A stretch of 21,388 nucleotides of DNA, taken from assembly GCA_023436245.1 (NCBI GenBank), contig JAEZJZ010000055.1, positions 1 through 21,388 on the forward strand, given 5' to 3'. The notes under the pieces are model-generated. The model saw only the letters and a list, made by a program, of their open reading frames with translations, was not told the origin of the DNA and searched no databases. The position numbers and the translations under genes are program-made. This document shows positions 14,463 through 21,388 of this stretch, piece after piece; position 1 is the stretch's first letter, and each line of letters starts with the position of its first letter. This DNA is from Bacillota bacterium (GTDB taxonomy: Bacteria; Bacillota; UBA994; UBA5500).

Positions 14463-16259
14463 TCAGCCGGCGCTGATGATATCCTCCAAGTGCTTGTGTT
14501 GAGCCTGATAGAGGTCATAGTATTTCCCGCGCTCTGACAATAGCTGCCAGTGAGTGCCCTGCTCCACAATCTGCCCGTCATCGATGACCATGATCACGTC
14601 AGCATTGCGAATGGTAGAGAGCCGATGGGCAATCACAAAGGAAGTACGGCCTTGCAACAGCCGACTCATCGCCCGCTGGATCAGCCGCTCAGTCTCCGTG
14701 TCGATGCTGGAGGTTGCCTCATCCAGAATCAGAATGCGCGGGTCGGCCAGCAAGGCCCTAGCAAAGGCCAACAACTGACGCTGCCCGGTGGAAAGTGTAC
14801 CCCCGCGCTCTTCGGTGGCTGTGGAATAGCCTTCGCTCAACTGGCTGATGAAGCCGTGCGCGTTCACCGCATCCGCCGCGGCCATGATCTGCTCCAACTC
14901 GGCCCCCAAGCGCCCATACTCGATGTTCTCCTGGATTGTGCCCGAGAAGATGAACGTGTCCTGCAGCACAATGCCCAACTGACTGCGATAGGACTGCAGG
15001 GTGACGTCGGTCAAGTCCCTCCCGTCCACACGGACAGAACCGGAGACCGGATCGTAGAAGCGGGTGAGCAGGTTGATGATCGTGCTCTTGCCTGCCCCGG
15101 TGGGGCCAACCAAGGCGACCGTTTGACCAGGTTCCACCCGGAAGCTGACATCGCTTAGGACTTTCTGTCCATCCTGATAACCAAAGGCTACCCGGTCGAA
15201 CTCAACCAGACCCTCGATGGTCGGCATTTCCGCTGCGTCTTTGGAATCCACCACCTGCGGCTCGGTATCCAGGAACTCAAACACGCGGTGGGCAGAGGCC
15301 ATCGCCCCGAGCATCTGGCTATAGATGCGACTGAAGGCACTGAGTGGCTGCCAGAACTTGTCGAGGTAGTTGACGAAGGCCCAGAGCGCGCCCACCGTGA
15401 TGGCTCCGGCAATATACTCACGTGCCCCATACCAGAGCACCAATGCCGTGCCCAAGGCCCAAAGCAGGTCGAGCACTGGCCAGAACAGCACTTCCAGTTG
15501 CACGACGTTCATATAGGTCCGAAGCTTGTTCTCCACAATCTCCAGGAACTTGCGGGAGTTAATCTTCTGACGCGAGAAGACCTGAATTACCTGCATGCCG
15601 GTGATGCTCTCGTTCAAGTGAGCGTTGATCGTGCCCACCGCCTTGCGCACGCGCAGCCAGCCAGTGCGAAGGCGCAACTCCATCCTGGCCAAGAAGAGCA
15701 GCAGGAATGGCAGCATACCAAAGCAGAGCAAGGCCAGCTTCCAGTTCAGCATGAGCATGATGGCCACGATGCCGATCAGGCTGAGCAACTGGGTGAGCAA
15801 CTGAATCACGCTGCCGTTGATGAACTGACTGATCACGTTCACATCGGAAGTGACGCGGGACATAATCTTGCCGACTGGCCTACCATCATAGAAGTCGAAA
15901 GATAACCTCTGGATGTGATCGAAGAGCTGCTTGCGCATCTCATAGAGGATGCGCTGTCCGGTCAGGTTGAGCACCCGGGTGTGCCAGCGAGCCAAGAACC
16001 ACATCGCCACCCTAATCGCGAAGAACACCCCTACCAGGCGGCTGAGCAGAGCCAGATCCTTACCCTTAATCGCATCGTCCAGCACTGCCTTGACCAACAT
16101 CGGCTCAGCCAGGTTACCGACAGTGACGACGAGCATCAGCACTAACACCAGACTCATTTGGCGCAAATGTGGCCGCATGTACCCGAGCATGCGCACCAGC
16201 TTGCGGCTGTCAAACCGCTCCTGTTGCTGTTCCTGTTCGTCCAGATCATAGGTGGACAT
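14463..16259 (-). CDS. Heterodimeric ABC exporter half-transporter B (degenerate LSTGQ signature)
   Basis: This 598-aa half-transporter has an N-terminal six-helix membrane domain (about residues 20-320) and a C-terminal ATPase domain. Walker A is GPTGAGKST (385-393), the catalytic Glu is in LILDEATSSID (Glu514) and the switch His is in IAHRLST (His545). The ABC signature is LSTGQ (489-493) instead of LSGGQ. The start at ATG 16259 has GGAGGTG 7 nt upstream and overlaps the partner gene by 14 nt, so translation is coupled. With the upstream gene it forms a BmrCD/TM287-288-like exporter of lipids, peptides or drugs; the substrate cannot be told from sequence. Confidence 0.92.
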   Translation of the reverse strand: MSTYDLDEQEQQQERFDSRKLVRMLGYMRPHLRQMSLVLVLMLVVTVGNLAEPMLVKAVLDDAIKGKDLALLSRLVGVFFAIRVAMWFLARWHTRVLNLTGQRILYEMRKQLFDHIQRLSFDFYDGRPVGKIMSRVTSDVNVISQFINGSVIQLLTQLLSLIGIVAIMLMLNWKLALLCFGMLPFLLLFLARMELRLRTGWLRVRKAVGTINAHLNESITGMQVIQVFSRQKINSRKFLEIVENKLRTYMNVVQLEVLFWPVLDLLWALGTALVLWYGAREYIAGAITVGALWAFVNYLDKFWQPLSAFSRIYSQMLGAMASAHRVFEFLDTEPQVVDSKDAAEMPTIEGLVEFDRVAFGYQDGQKVLSDVSFRVEPGQTVALVGPTGAGKSTIINLLTRFYDPVSGSVRVDGRDLTDVTLQSYRSQLGIVLQDTFIFSGTIQENIEYGRLGAELEQIMAAADAVNAHGFISQLSEGYSTATEERGGTLSTGQRQLLAFARALLADPRILILDEATSSIDTETERLIQRAMSRLLQGRTSFVIAHRLSTIRNADVIMVIDDGQIVEQGTHWQLLSERGKYYDLYQAQHKHLEDIISAG

Positions 16260-18030
16260 TTGCACTCACCTCCCCCGTGGCTGCAGCTTCCAGCTGCACT
16301 GCGTCCGGCTCAGCCATCTGTCCCTCGTAGATACGACGGAAGAGACCGTGTTGGGCGAGCAATGCGCTGGGGGTCCCCGCCTCCGCGATTCGGCCGCCCT
16401 CCAGCACGAGCACCAAGTCGGCTCGCTTGATGGTGGACAGACGCTTGGCGATGATGATCGAGGTGCGACCAAACATCACTTCATCCAGAGCCGTCTGAAT
16501 CAAATCCTCTGTCTGGCTGTCCACGCTGGAAGTAGCCTCGTCTAGGATGAGGATGGCCGGATCCATCAGGATTGCCCTGGCCAGAGCCACCCGCTGTTTC
16601 TGCCCGCCGGAGAGGCCAATGCCGCGCTCTCCCACCGGCGTGTCATACCCCTTCTCCAGCTTGCTGACGAACTCATCGGCCTGTGCCAACTTGGCGGCAC
16701 GGATGATCTCATCCAGGCTGGCATCAGGACGCCCGTAGGCGATGTTCTCCTTGATGCTGGCCGAGAAGAGGAAAGTATCCTGTAGCACCATGCCGATCTG
16801 CTGGCGCAGGCTGGTAAGCGTGAACTCGCGCAGGTCCGTGCCGTCAAGCAAAACAGCGCCGGCAGTCGGATCAAAGAAGCGCGGCAGCAGACTGACCAGC
16901 GTACTCTTGCCCGACCCCGTCCCTCCCAGGACAGCAACTACTTTGCCTGCCGGTACGGCAAAGGAGATACTCGAGAGCACCTGCTCAGCACTGTCACTGA
17001 ACCGGAAATCGACGTCGCAAAACTCGATATCGCCCCGCAGTTTCGGCGCCATAACTGAATCCGGAGTGTCGGCGATCAATGAGGGAGCATCCAGAATCTC
17101 AAACAGGCGCGGAGCAGCTGCCAGGGCCTGTTCGAGCATGTTGATCAGCCAACCCATGGAACGAATCGGCCAAATTAGCTTCCAGATGTAGCTCTGGAAG
17201 GCGATCAGCGTACCGACCGTGAGCGTACCAGCGATCACCTGGCGCCCACCCGCCCAGAGTAAGAGCACCACGCTCAGACCGGAGACGAAGTCGATCAGCG
17301 GGAGTGCGTTGGACTCAACAGCCACTCGTTTGACATTGGTATTGAAGAAGACGGTATTCTTCTGATCGAACTTGCTGATCTCGTGTTCCTCGCGGGCGAA
17401 GGCTTTCACCGTGCGCACACCGGAGACATTCTCCTGCAATACTGTGGTCAGCTTGGCCATCTCCTCCCGCACCTGTTTCCAGATGGGGCGAACCACCTTG
17501 TCGTAGCGTAGAACGATGAAGAACATCAGGGGAAAGACTGAGAGACTGACGAGCGTCAAGCGCACATTCAGGGTCAGGAGCATGATGATCACGCCAAGCA
17601 TGGTCAGAATATTCTGGGCGAACAACATGGTTGCCCAGCCGGCCAGCCCAGTGACGCTCTCCACGTCTCCCGTGACGCGCGACATGATGTCGCCCGTCTT
17701 CTGCTTGCGGTAATACTCGTCGTGCATGTTCTGCAGATGATCGTGCAGGGCGACCTGTAGGTCAAGCGAGATGGCCTGACCGAGCAGTTCGGCATACCAC
17801 CACTGGACGTAGTTGCAGATGCCCCGGAGCAGAAACAGCGCTACGTAACCAGCGGCAAGCAACACCACCAGCGAAATGGATTTATCGGGTATGGCCTTGT
17901 CAATCGCCAACCTGAGCAACAATGGGGTGGTCATCTCCAAAGCCATGAAACCAAGCAGCCCCAGCACCATCAGAGCCATCTTGCGCCAGTGTGGCGCCGC
18001 GTAGCGCATCAACCTTCTGAACGTCACCAT
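16246..18030 (-). CDS. Heterodimeric ABC exporter half-transporter A (Lys in place of the switch His)
   Basis: This 594-aa half-transporter has a membrane domain at about residues 15-310 and an ATPase domain. Walker A is GGTGSGKST (369-377), the signature LSGGQ (473-477) is canonical, and Walker B/catalytic Glu is DE (497-498). The H-loop reads IAKRLST, with Lys529 (codon AAG) where almost all ABC exporters have His. Combined with LSTGQ in the partner, this gives one canonical and one degenerate ATP site, as known for heterodimeric exporters. The start has a very strong ribosome site, AAGGAGGGGGGTGATCAC. A possible promoter (TTGACT 18078-18073, TAAATT 18056-18051, 16-bp spacer) would place the transcription start inside that ribosome site, so it is doubtful. 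Confidence 0.92.
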   Translation of the reverse strand: MVTFRRLMRYAAPHWRKMALMVLGLLGFMALEMTTPLLLRLAIDKAIPDKSISLVVLLAAGYVALFLLRGICNYVQWWYAELLGQAISLDLQVALHDHLQNMHDEYYRKQKTGDIMSRVTGDVESVTGLAGWATMLFAQNILTMLGVIIMLLTLNVRLTLVSLSVFPLMFFIVLRYDKVVRPIWKQVREEMAKLTTVLQENVSGVRTVKAFAREEHEISKFDQKNTVFFNTNVKRVAVESNALPLIDFVSGLSVVLLLWAGGRQVIAGTLTVGTLIAFQSYIWKLIWPIRSMGWLINMLEQALAAAPRLFEILDAPSLIADTPDSVMAPKLRGDIEFCDVDFRFSDSAEQVLSSISFAVPAGKVVAVLGGTGSGKSTLVSLLPRFFDPTAGAVLLDGTDLREFTLTSLRQQIGMVLQDTFLFSASIKENIAYGRPDASLDEIIRAAKLAQADEFVSKLEKGYDTPVGERGIGLSGGQKQRVALARAILMDPAILILDEATSSVDSQTEDLIQTALDEVMFGRTSIIIAKRLSTIKRADLVLVLEGGRIAEAGTPSALLAQHGLFRRIYEGQMAEPDAVQLEAAATGEVSANVHL

Positions 18031-18366
18031 GTGATCACCCCCCTCCTTCTAATTTACAGGACTATTCGGTACAGTCAATGACTTGCTGCGATTATGAACA
18101 GTCCTTTACCTCATTCGACATCGTCTTGGAGAAGTCCCTGTGCCTTGTGGCGCGCAGGCGAGAAGCTGCCGTACGGACTTTTGTCGGACACAGGCGAGAT
18201 TGGGTGTCCAGCTGCCATGATTTCCACCCCTACCGTTGCCTGATCACGGCGACACCTGGGCGTGGCGGCGCCAACCCTGGGCAACGGGGCGAGAGTGAAC
18301 ACAGAGCCAATGATCTGCCTGGGCAAGCGGAGTGAGGCAGCGCCCGAGATCAGCCCCAATTAGTGC
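18031..18366. other. Intergenic region between divergent ABC transporter operons
   Basis: 336 bp without a convincing gene. The left end holds the ribosome site and a doubtful promoter of the exporter operon (- strand). Short open frames on both strands (about 80 codons) have no ribosome site, and their composition looks random. The sequence is GC-rich, with minor inverted repeats only. Confidence 0.5.
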
Positions 18367-18395
18367 TTGCCTAGCAACAAGTCGGCAGGTATAAT
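18367..18395 (+). promoter_or_regulatory. Near-consensus sigma-A promoter
   Basis: TTGCCT (18367-18372), a 17-bp spacer, and a perfect TATAAT (18390-18395). The expected transcription start is about 18402, 27 nt before a 45-codon ORF with a strong Shine-Dalgarno. This is the only good + strand promoter between the exporter operon and the ABC-2 operon, so it may drive both the small ORF and, by readthrough, the transporter genes. Confidence 0.8.
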
Positions 18396-18428
18396 GTCAG
18401 AGAGTCTACAGCAAAGGGGGGATCTGGT

Positions 18429-18566
18429 ATGGCTATGAAGGGGTTTGACACTGAAGCTTTTCTGATCATGCACCGCAGGACAGGATTCAAAGTCAGCGCC
18501 AAGGGAGTAGTGTATCCTTTTTTAGGCACCCAGGGTCCCTGCGCTGCATCCAATCAGCGGCTCTAG
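18429..18566 (+). CDS. Small ORF (45 aa), possible leader peptide
   Basis: ATG at 18429 is preceded by AAAGGGGGGAT about 7 nt upstream and sits 34 bp after the TATAAT. The peptide starts MAMKGFDTEAFLIMHRRTGF and ends GTQGPCAASNQRL; it has no signal peptide, membrane helix or recognised domain. Two terminators (18595-18628, 18665-18697) lie between it and the ABC-2 genes. The last codons contain GCGGC (18557-18561), which can pair with GCCGC (18595-18599) of the first terminator stem, so the ribosome position could influence terminator folding, as in ribosome-mediated attenuation of B. subtilis bmrB-bmrCD. Alternatively it is an independent small protein or the transcript is a non-coding RNA. 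Confidence 0.5.
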   Translation: MAMKGFDTEAFLIMHRRTGFKVSAKGVVYPFLGTQGPCAASNQRL

Positions 18567-18594
18567 CTGGCCGTTATTGTTTGTGAACACGCAG

Positions 18595-18628
18595 GCCGCG
18601 GGTGTATGCCCGCGGCTTTTGTTGTTTG
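18595..18628 (+). terminator. Intrinsic terminator 1 (possible attenuator) after the small ORF
   Basis: GCCGCGGG (18595-18602), loop TGTATG, CCCGCGGC (18609-18616), then TTTTGTTGTTTG. An 8-bp stem of G and C only, with a good U-tract, makes this a strong terminator candidate 28 nt after the small ORF stop codon. Confidence 0.85.
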
Positions 18629-18633
18629 AGCAT

Positions 18634-18648
18634 CGGCGTGCGACGCCG
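18634..18648. repeat. Small hairpin between the two terminators
   Basis: CGGCGT (18634-18639), loop GCG, ACGCCG (18643-18648): a perfect 6-bp stem with no U-tract. It may be a folding element of the leader RNA. Confidence 0.4.
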
Positions 18649-18664
18649 GCACTCAGCATGGCAG

Positions 18665-18697
18665 AAGAACCCACGGGCCGTTCGTCCGTGGGTTCTT
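18665..18697 (+). terminator. Intrinsic terminator 2 upstream of the ABC-2 operon
   Basis: AAGAACCCACGG (18665-18676) and CCGTGGGTTCTT (18686-18697) form a perfect 12-bp stem around a 9-nt loop. The 3' arm ends in TTCTTT, which provides the U-rich end. On the other strand the hairpin is followed by CTGCC, so it acts mainly on the + strand. It lies 80 nt before the first ABC-2 gene. Confidence 0.8.
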
Positions 18698-18776
18698 TAT
18701 GTCCTGCCGCTTCGGACCAAATCGAATTATCATCCCCGGCGGCGACCGTCAGCCACCGGGAAGAAGGAGGTTCAAA

Positions 18777-19559
18777 ATGCAGAAGTATCTGATCACATCG
18801 CAACTCTCGGCCACAAGAGCCCTAGATGGCGGTCTTTTCTACATGCTCAGCGGCTATCTGCTGAAGCTGGCTCGGTTAGTGATCCTGCTCTTGCTCTGGC
18901 GTTCTCTGGCAGCGCAAGGAGCAGATCTCGGGGGATTCACGCTGTCAGCGCTGCTTGCCTATACACTGCTGGCATCAACTCTCAGTGAACAACTGAGCAT
19001 CGTCACCCCCGCTACCACCGCCTTCTGGGAAGGCTCCATCATCTCGCGCTATCTAAGACCGCTACCAGTGCTTGCTCAGATGATGGCGGAGACAGTGGGA
19101 GGATGGCTGCCGGGACTCGCACTTTACTCATTGCCAATGTTGGTCATCTCGCCGTTACTTGGCATCAGCCTGGGGGCGCCGGCGCTGGCCAATGGCCCGG
19201 CCTTTCTGTTCAGCCTGCTGCTGGGCATTTCACTGGGTTTCGCCATCGACTTTCTGTTCGCCGCACTGGTGATCTACATCAAGAACGCCAGCTACCAAGC
19301 CTACTCCATCCGCCGGGCGATCACCCAGCTGTTTTCCGGGGCGGTGATCCCGTTCGCCCTCCTGCCCTGGGGGATTGGCTCGGTATTGGAGCTCTTACCT
19401 TTCGCTTCCGTGGCCAGTGCGCCGTTGCTCATCTTCGTCGGCACAGGTGACCCCCTGCGGCTGATCGGCCTGCAACTCGTCTGGAATGTGATCCTCTGGC
19501 CAGTCACCCTGGTCGTCTTCCGCCGGAGTCAAGAAAGGATGGTGTCCTATGGCGGCTAA
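18777..19559 (+). CDS. ABC-2 type exporter permease (ABC2_membrane_6-like), subunit 1
   Basis: This 260-aa membrane protein has about six helices. It resembles the ABC-2 family permeases that occur as two adjacent genes with one NatA-like ATPase (DUF990/PF06182 type), for example in the stretches FWEGSIISRYLRPLP and SYQAYSIRRAITQLFSGAVIPFALLP. The start MQKYLITS at 18777 is preferred over an upstream frame start because GAAGGAGG lies 6 nt before it; the upstream residues would be read from the terminator region. It overlaps the next permease by 11 nt. The substrate is unknown; relatives are annotated as multidrug or polysaccharide/lipid exporters without firm evidence. Confidence 0.85.
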   Translation: MQKYLITSQLSATRALDGGLFYMLSGYLLKLARLVILLLLWRSLAAQGADLGGFTLSALLAYTLLASTLSEQLSIVTPATTAFWEGSIISRYLRPLPVLAQMMAETVGGWLPGLALYSLPMLVISPLLGISLGAPALANGPAFLFSLLLGISLGFAIDFLFAALVIYIKNASYQAYSIRRAITQLFSGAVIPFALLPWGIGSVLELLPFASVASAPLLIFVGTGDPLRLIGLQLVWNVILWPVTLVVFRRSQERMVSYGG

Positions 19560-20394
19560 CCTGCGACGCATCTGGCAGCTCTGGGGCATCTATGCGAAGC
19601 TCGACCTGCTCTGGTTTCTGCGAGACACCAAGTACTGCGTCAGCGCCATTCTGGCTGACATCGTCTCCAACTTTTCCGCTATCGCCGGCGTCTTCCTGCT
19701 GGCAGAGCGCTTCGGAAACATCGGCGGTATGACCGCAGACCAGATTCTGTTCATGCTGGGATATGCATCGGTGGTGGATGGAGTGATCCTGATGTTCTTC
19801 AACATGAACAACATCGCCTGGATCAGCCGTCTGATCGGCAGAGGGCAACTGGATCACCGCCTGATTCAGCCTGTCCCACTCTGGATGCAGTTCTTGACCG
19901 AAGGCTTCATCCCGGTTTCGGGGAACAGCATGCTGCTCTGTGGACTGGGAATCAGCGGCTACGCTTTGCAGAAGCTGGGCCTGTCGGTCGGGCTGGGATG
20001 GATTGGACTGTTTGCGGCCAGCGTCATCGGCTCAGTGGCCATCATCCTCAGTTACTCCTATATCGCCGGCAGCTTGGCCTTCTACGCACCGGTGGCAGGC
20101 GAGGAGATCTCCACCACCGCCATCGGCCTGTTTGGCGCCCTGAAGACATTCCCTATCGGTGGGCTCAGTCTGGCGGCCAAGGGGCTGCTCTGCACCATCG
20201 TGCCCGTGGGGCTGGCCGCCTGGTTCCCGGCCAGCACTCTGCTCGGTCAGTCACCGAGCGGGCTGCCGGATTCCTTACTGGTGATTGTGACCATCACACT
20301 TGCGCTGCTGGCAGCGACACTGTTCAGGAAAGGACTGAAACACTATGCCAAACGTGGCTCTATTAGATACCATGACCGCGGCCACCGCCGTTAG
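19549..20394 (+). CDS. ABC-2 type exporter permease, subunit 2
   Basis: This 281-aa membrane protein has about six helices, and its N-terminus (RRIWQLWGIYAKLDLLWFLRDTKYC) has the cytoplasmic amphipathic lead-in typical of this family. Family-like stretches are GQLDHRLIQPVPLWMQF and SYSYIAGSLAFYAP. GAAAGGATGG precedes the ATG, and the start lies inside the end of subunit 1, so translation is coupled. The final residues (RGSIRYHDRGHRR) are basic and overlap the ATPase gene by 50 nt. Confidence 0.85.
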   Translation: MAANLRRIWQLWGIYAKLDLLWFLRDTKYCVSAILADIVSNFSAIAGVFLLAERFGNIGGMTADQILFMLGYASVVDGVILMFFNMNNIAWISRLIGRGQLDHRLIQPVPLWMQFLTEGFIPVSGNSMLLCGLGISGYALQKLGLSVGLGWIGLFAASVIGSVAIILSYSYIAGSLAFYAPVAGEEISTTAIGLFGALKTFPIGGLSLAAKGLLCTIVPVGLAAWFPASTLLGQSPSGLPDSLLVIVTITLALLAATLFRKGLKHYAKRGSIRYHDRGHRR

Positions 20395-21355
20395 TCTGGA
20401 TCGAGTCAACAAGGAGTTCGTGCAATGGCAGCGCTCCGGACGCATGCAGGATGTGTTGCGCAACTTGGTCAAGCCGGAGAAGCGGGTCATCGCCGCCCTG
20501 CAGGATGTATCCCTGAGCATTGCCAAAGGAGAGTTCGTGGCCTACGCTGGCGCCAACGGGGCGGGCAAGAGCACCACCATCAAGATTCTCTCCGGCATCA
20601 TGCAACCAACCAGCGGGCAAGTGAGCGTGCTGGGCATGAATCCGGAGCGGAACAGAGTGGAACTGATGCGGCGCATCGGGGTGGTCTTCGGCCAACGCAC
20701 CGAACTCTGGTGGGATCACCCGGTTTCGGTCAGTTTTGAATGGAAGAAGGCCGTCTGGGACATTCCGCATCCGGTCTACCGCGAGCGGCTGAAACTGGTC
20801 ACTGAACTGCTGGAACTGGGTGACCTGCTGAAGACATTCTCCCGGGAACTGAGCCTGGGGCAGCGCATGCGTGCAGACCTGGGACTGATGTTGCTGCACG
20901 ACCCGGAACTGATCTTCCTGGATGAGCCGACGCTGGGGCTGGATGTGCTGGCCAAGCGCCAGATGATCGACTTCCTGAAGCGCATTAACCGCGAGCAGGG
21001 GACGACCATCGTGGTCACCAGCCACGACATGGATGACCTGGAGGAGATGGCCGAGCGCATCGTCCTGCTTTCCCGCGGGCAGATCGCTTTTGACGGCAGC
21101 TTCGACCAACTGCGCGAACTGACCGGCAGCCTCTGCCGCATTCGCCTCACCTTCCAGGGCGATGTGCAACCGCTCGGCATTGGCACCCTGCGCTCCGTCG
21201 ACCGCAGCACCAGTGAGCACGAGTTCGATACAGCCGTCATCCCGGTGAAAGATGTGCTGGCCGAGATCTCTCAACTGGATGGCGTGATCGACATCGAGAT
21301 TCGCAAAGCCCCGATCGAACAGATCGTGGCCGAGCTGTACACCAAGTGGCGCTAA
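20345..21355 (+). CDS. ABC-2 type exporter ATP-binding protein (NatA-like)
   Basis: This 336-aa ATPase has Walker A GANGAGKST (69-77), signature LSLGQ (169-173), Walker B IFLDEPTLGLD (Glu194) and switch His227 in VTSHDMDDLEEMAERI. A segment before Walker A (about residues 24-50, RSGRMQDVLRNLVKPEK) and a C-terminal domain of about 90 residues are as in the ATPases paired with ABC2_membrane_6 permeases. The start MPNVALLD has AAAGGA about 10 nt upstream; ATG at codon 10 is an alternative. It is the third gene of the operon, and the motifs are canonical, unlike the other exporter in the window. Confidence 0.92.
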   Translation: MPNVALLDTMTAATAVSLDRVNKEFVQWQRSGRMQDVLRNLVKPEKRVIAALQDVSLSIAKGEFVAYAGANGAGKSTTIKILSGIMQPTSGQVSVLGMNPERNRVELMRRIGVVFGQRTELWWDHPVSVSFEWKKAVWDIPHPVYRERLKLVTELLELGDLLKTFSRELSLGQRMRADLGLMLLHDPELIFLDEPTLGLDVLAKRQMIDFLKRINREQGTTIVVTSHDMDDLEEMAERIVLLSRGQIAFDGSFDQLRELTGSLCRIRLTFQGDVQPLGIGTLRSVDRSTSEHEFDTAVIPVKDVLAEISQLDGVIDIEIRKAPIEQIVAELYTKWR

Positions 21356-21377
21356 AGCAAAGCGAGGGTGGAACGGG

Positions 21378-21388
21378 GGGACTGTCCC
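21378..21388. repeat. Short palindrome cut by the window edge
   Basis: GGGAC-T-GTCCC (21378-21388), preceded by GGG, lies 23 bp after the ATPase stop codon and ends exactly at the window edge. It may be the start of a terminator for the ABC-2 operon or of a dispersed GGGGACTGTCCCC-type repeat; the following bases are not visible. Confidence 0.4.

Noticed and set aside
18051..18078. TTGACT-16 bp-TAAATT promoter for the ABC exporter operon
   Set aside because: The predicted start would fall inside the Shine-Dalgarno of the first gene; left as a note only.
21364..21388. GAGGGTGGAACGG resembling a T-box motif
   Set aside because: It lacks the CCGCG continuation, follows a gene end rather than leading into a visible synthetase or amino-acid gene, and the rest is outside the window.

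Overview
The window looks like a chromosome segment of a Gram-positive, Bacillota-like bacterium of moderately high GC, probably clostridial or thermophile-related. The basis is strong AGGAGG / GGAGGTGATC ribosome-binding sites, sigma-A style promoters (TTGACA or TTGCCT, 17 bp, TATAAT or a variant), an Mrp-type cation/proton antiporter operon, a heterodimeric ABC exporter and a YwrD-like gamma-glutamyltransferase. No rRNA, tRNA, CRISPR, phage or transposase gene was seen. The species assignment is inference only.

Layout. 1-62 is the 3' tail of an unidentified + strand gene. 75-382 holds two tandem copies of a palindrome-rich repeat of about 155 bp, and the second copy runs into a very strong inverted repeat that ends the Mrp operon. 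From 9960 down to 448, on the - strand, lies an 11-gene Mrp/Mnh-like operon in the order E, F, G, MrpA C-terminal piece 1 (MbhD-like), piece 2 (MbhE-like), B, C, D, then three more proton-channel (ND5/ND4/ND2-like) subunits. The first eight genes follow the order of the membrane arm of archaeal Mbh hydrogenase. The redox genes that follow in Mbh are absent, and extra antiporter-like subunits stand in their place. The last two, about 607 aa each, are tandem paralogs separated by a 552-bp gap that carries a decayed copy of the repeat. The 350-bp region upstream of the operon contains palindromes and a hairpin plus U-tract ending only 15 nt before the first start codon, so expression may be controlled by attenuation.

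10310-11296 (-) is an aminoglycoside-phosphotransferase/RdoA-like kinase, and 11645-13261 (+) is a cytoplasmic gamma-glutamyltransferase with its own terminator. 13355-14272 (-) is a QueG-like double [4Fe-4S] protein with a clear promoter surrounded by repeated TTAGTTAC elements. 14463-18030 (-) encodes the two overlapping half-transporters of an asymmetric ABC exporter: one has Lys in place of the switch His and the other has an LSTGQ signature. 18367-21355 (+) holds a near-perfect sigma-A promoter, a 45-codon small ORF with a strong Shine-Dalgarno, two terminator hairpins with a third hairpin between them, and a three-gene ABC-2 type exporter (permease, permease, ATPase). This arrangement resembles leader-peptide attenuation of an efflux operon. 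The window ends in a short palindrome cut by the boundary.
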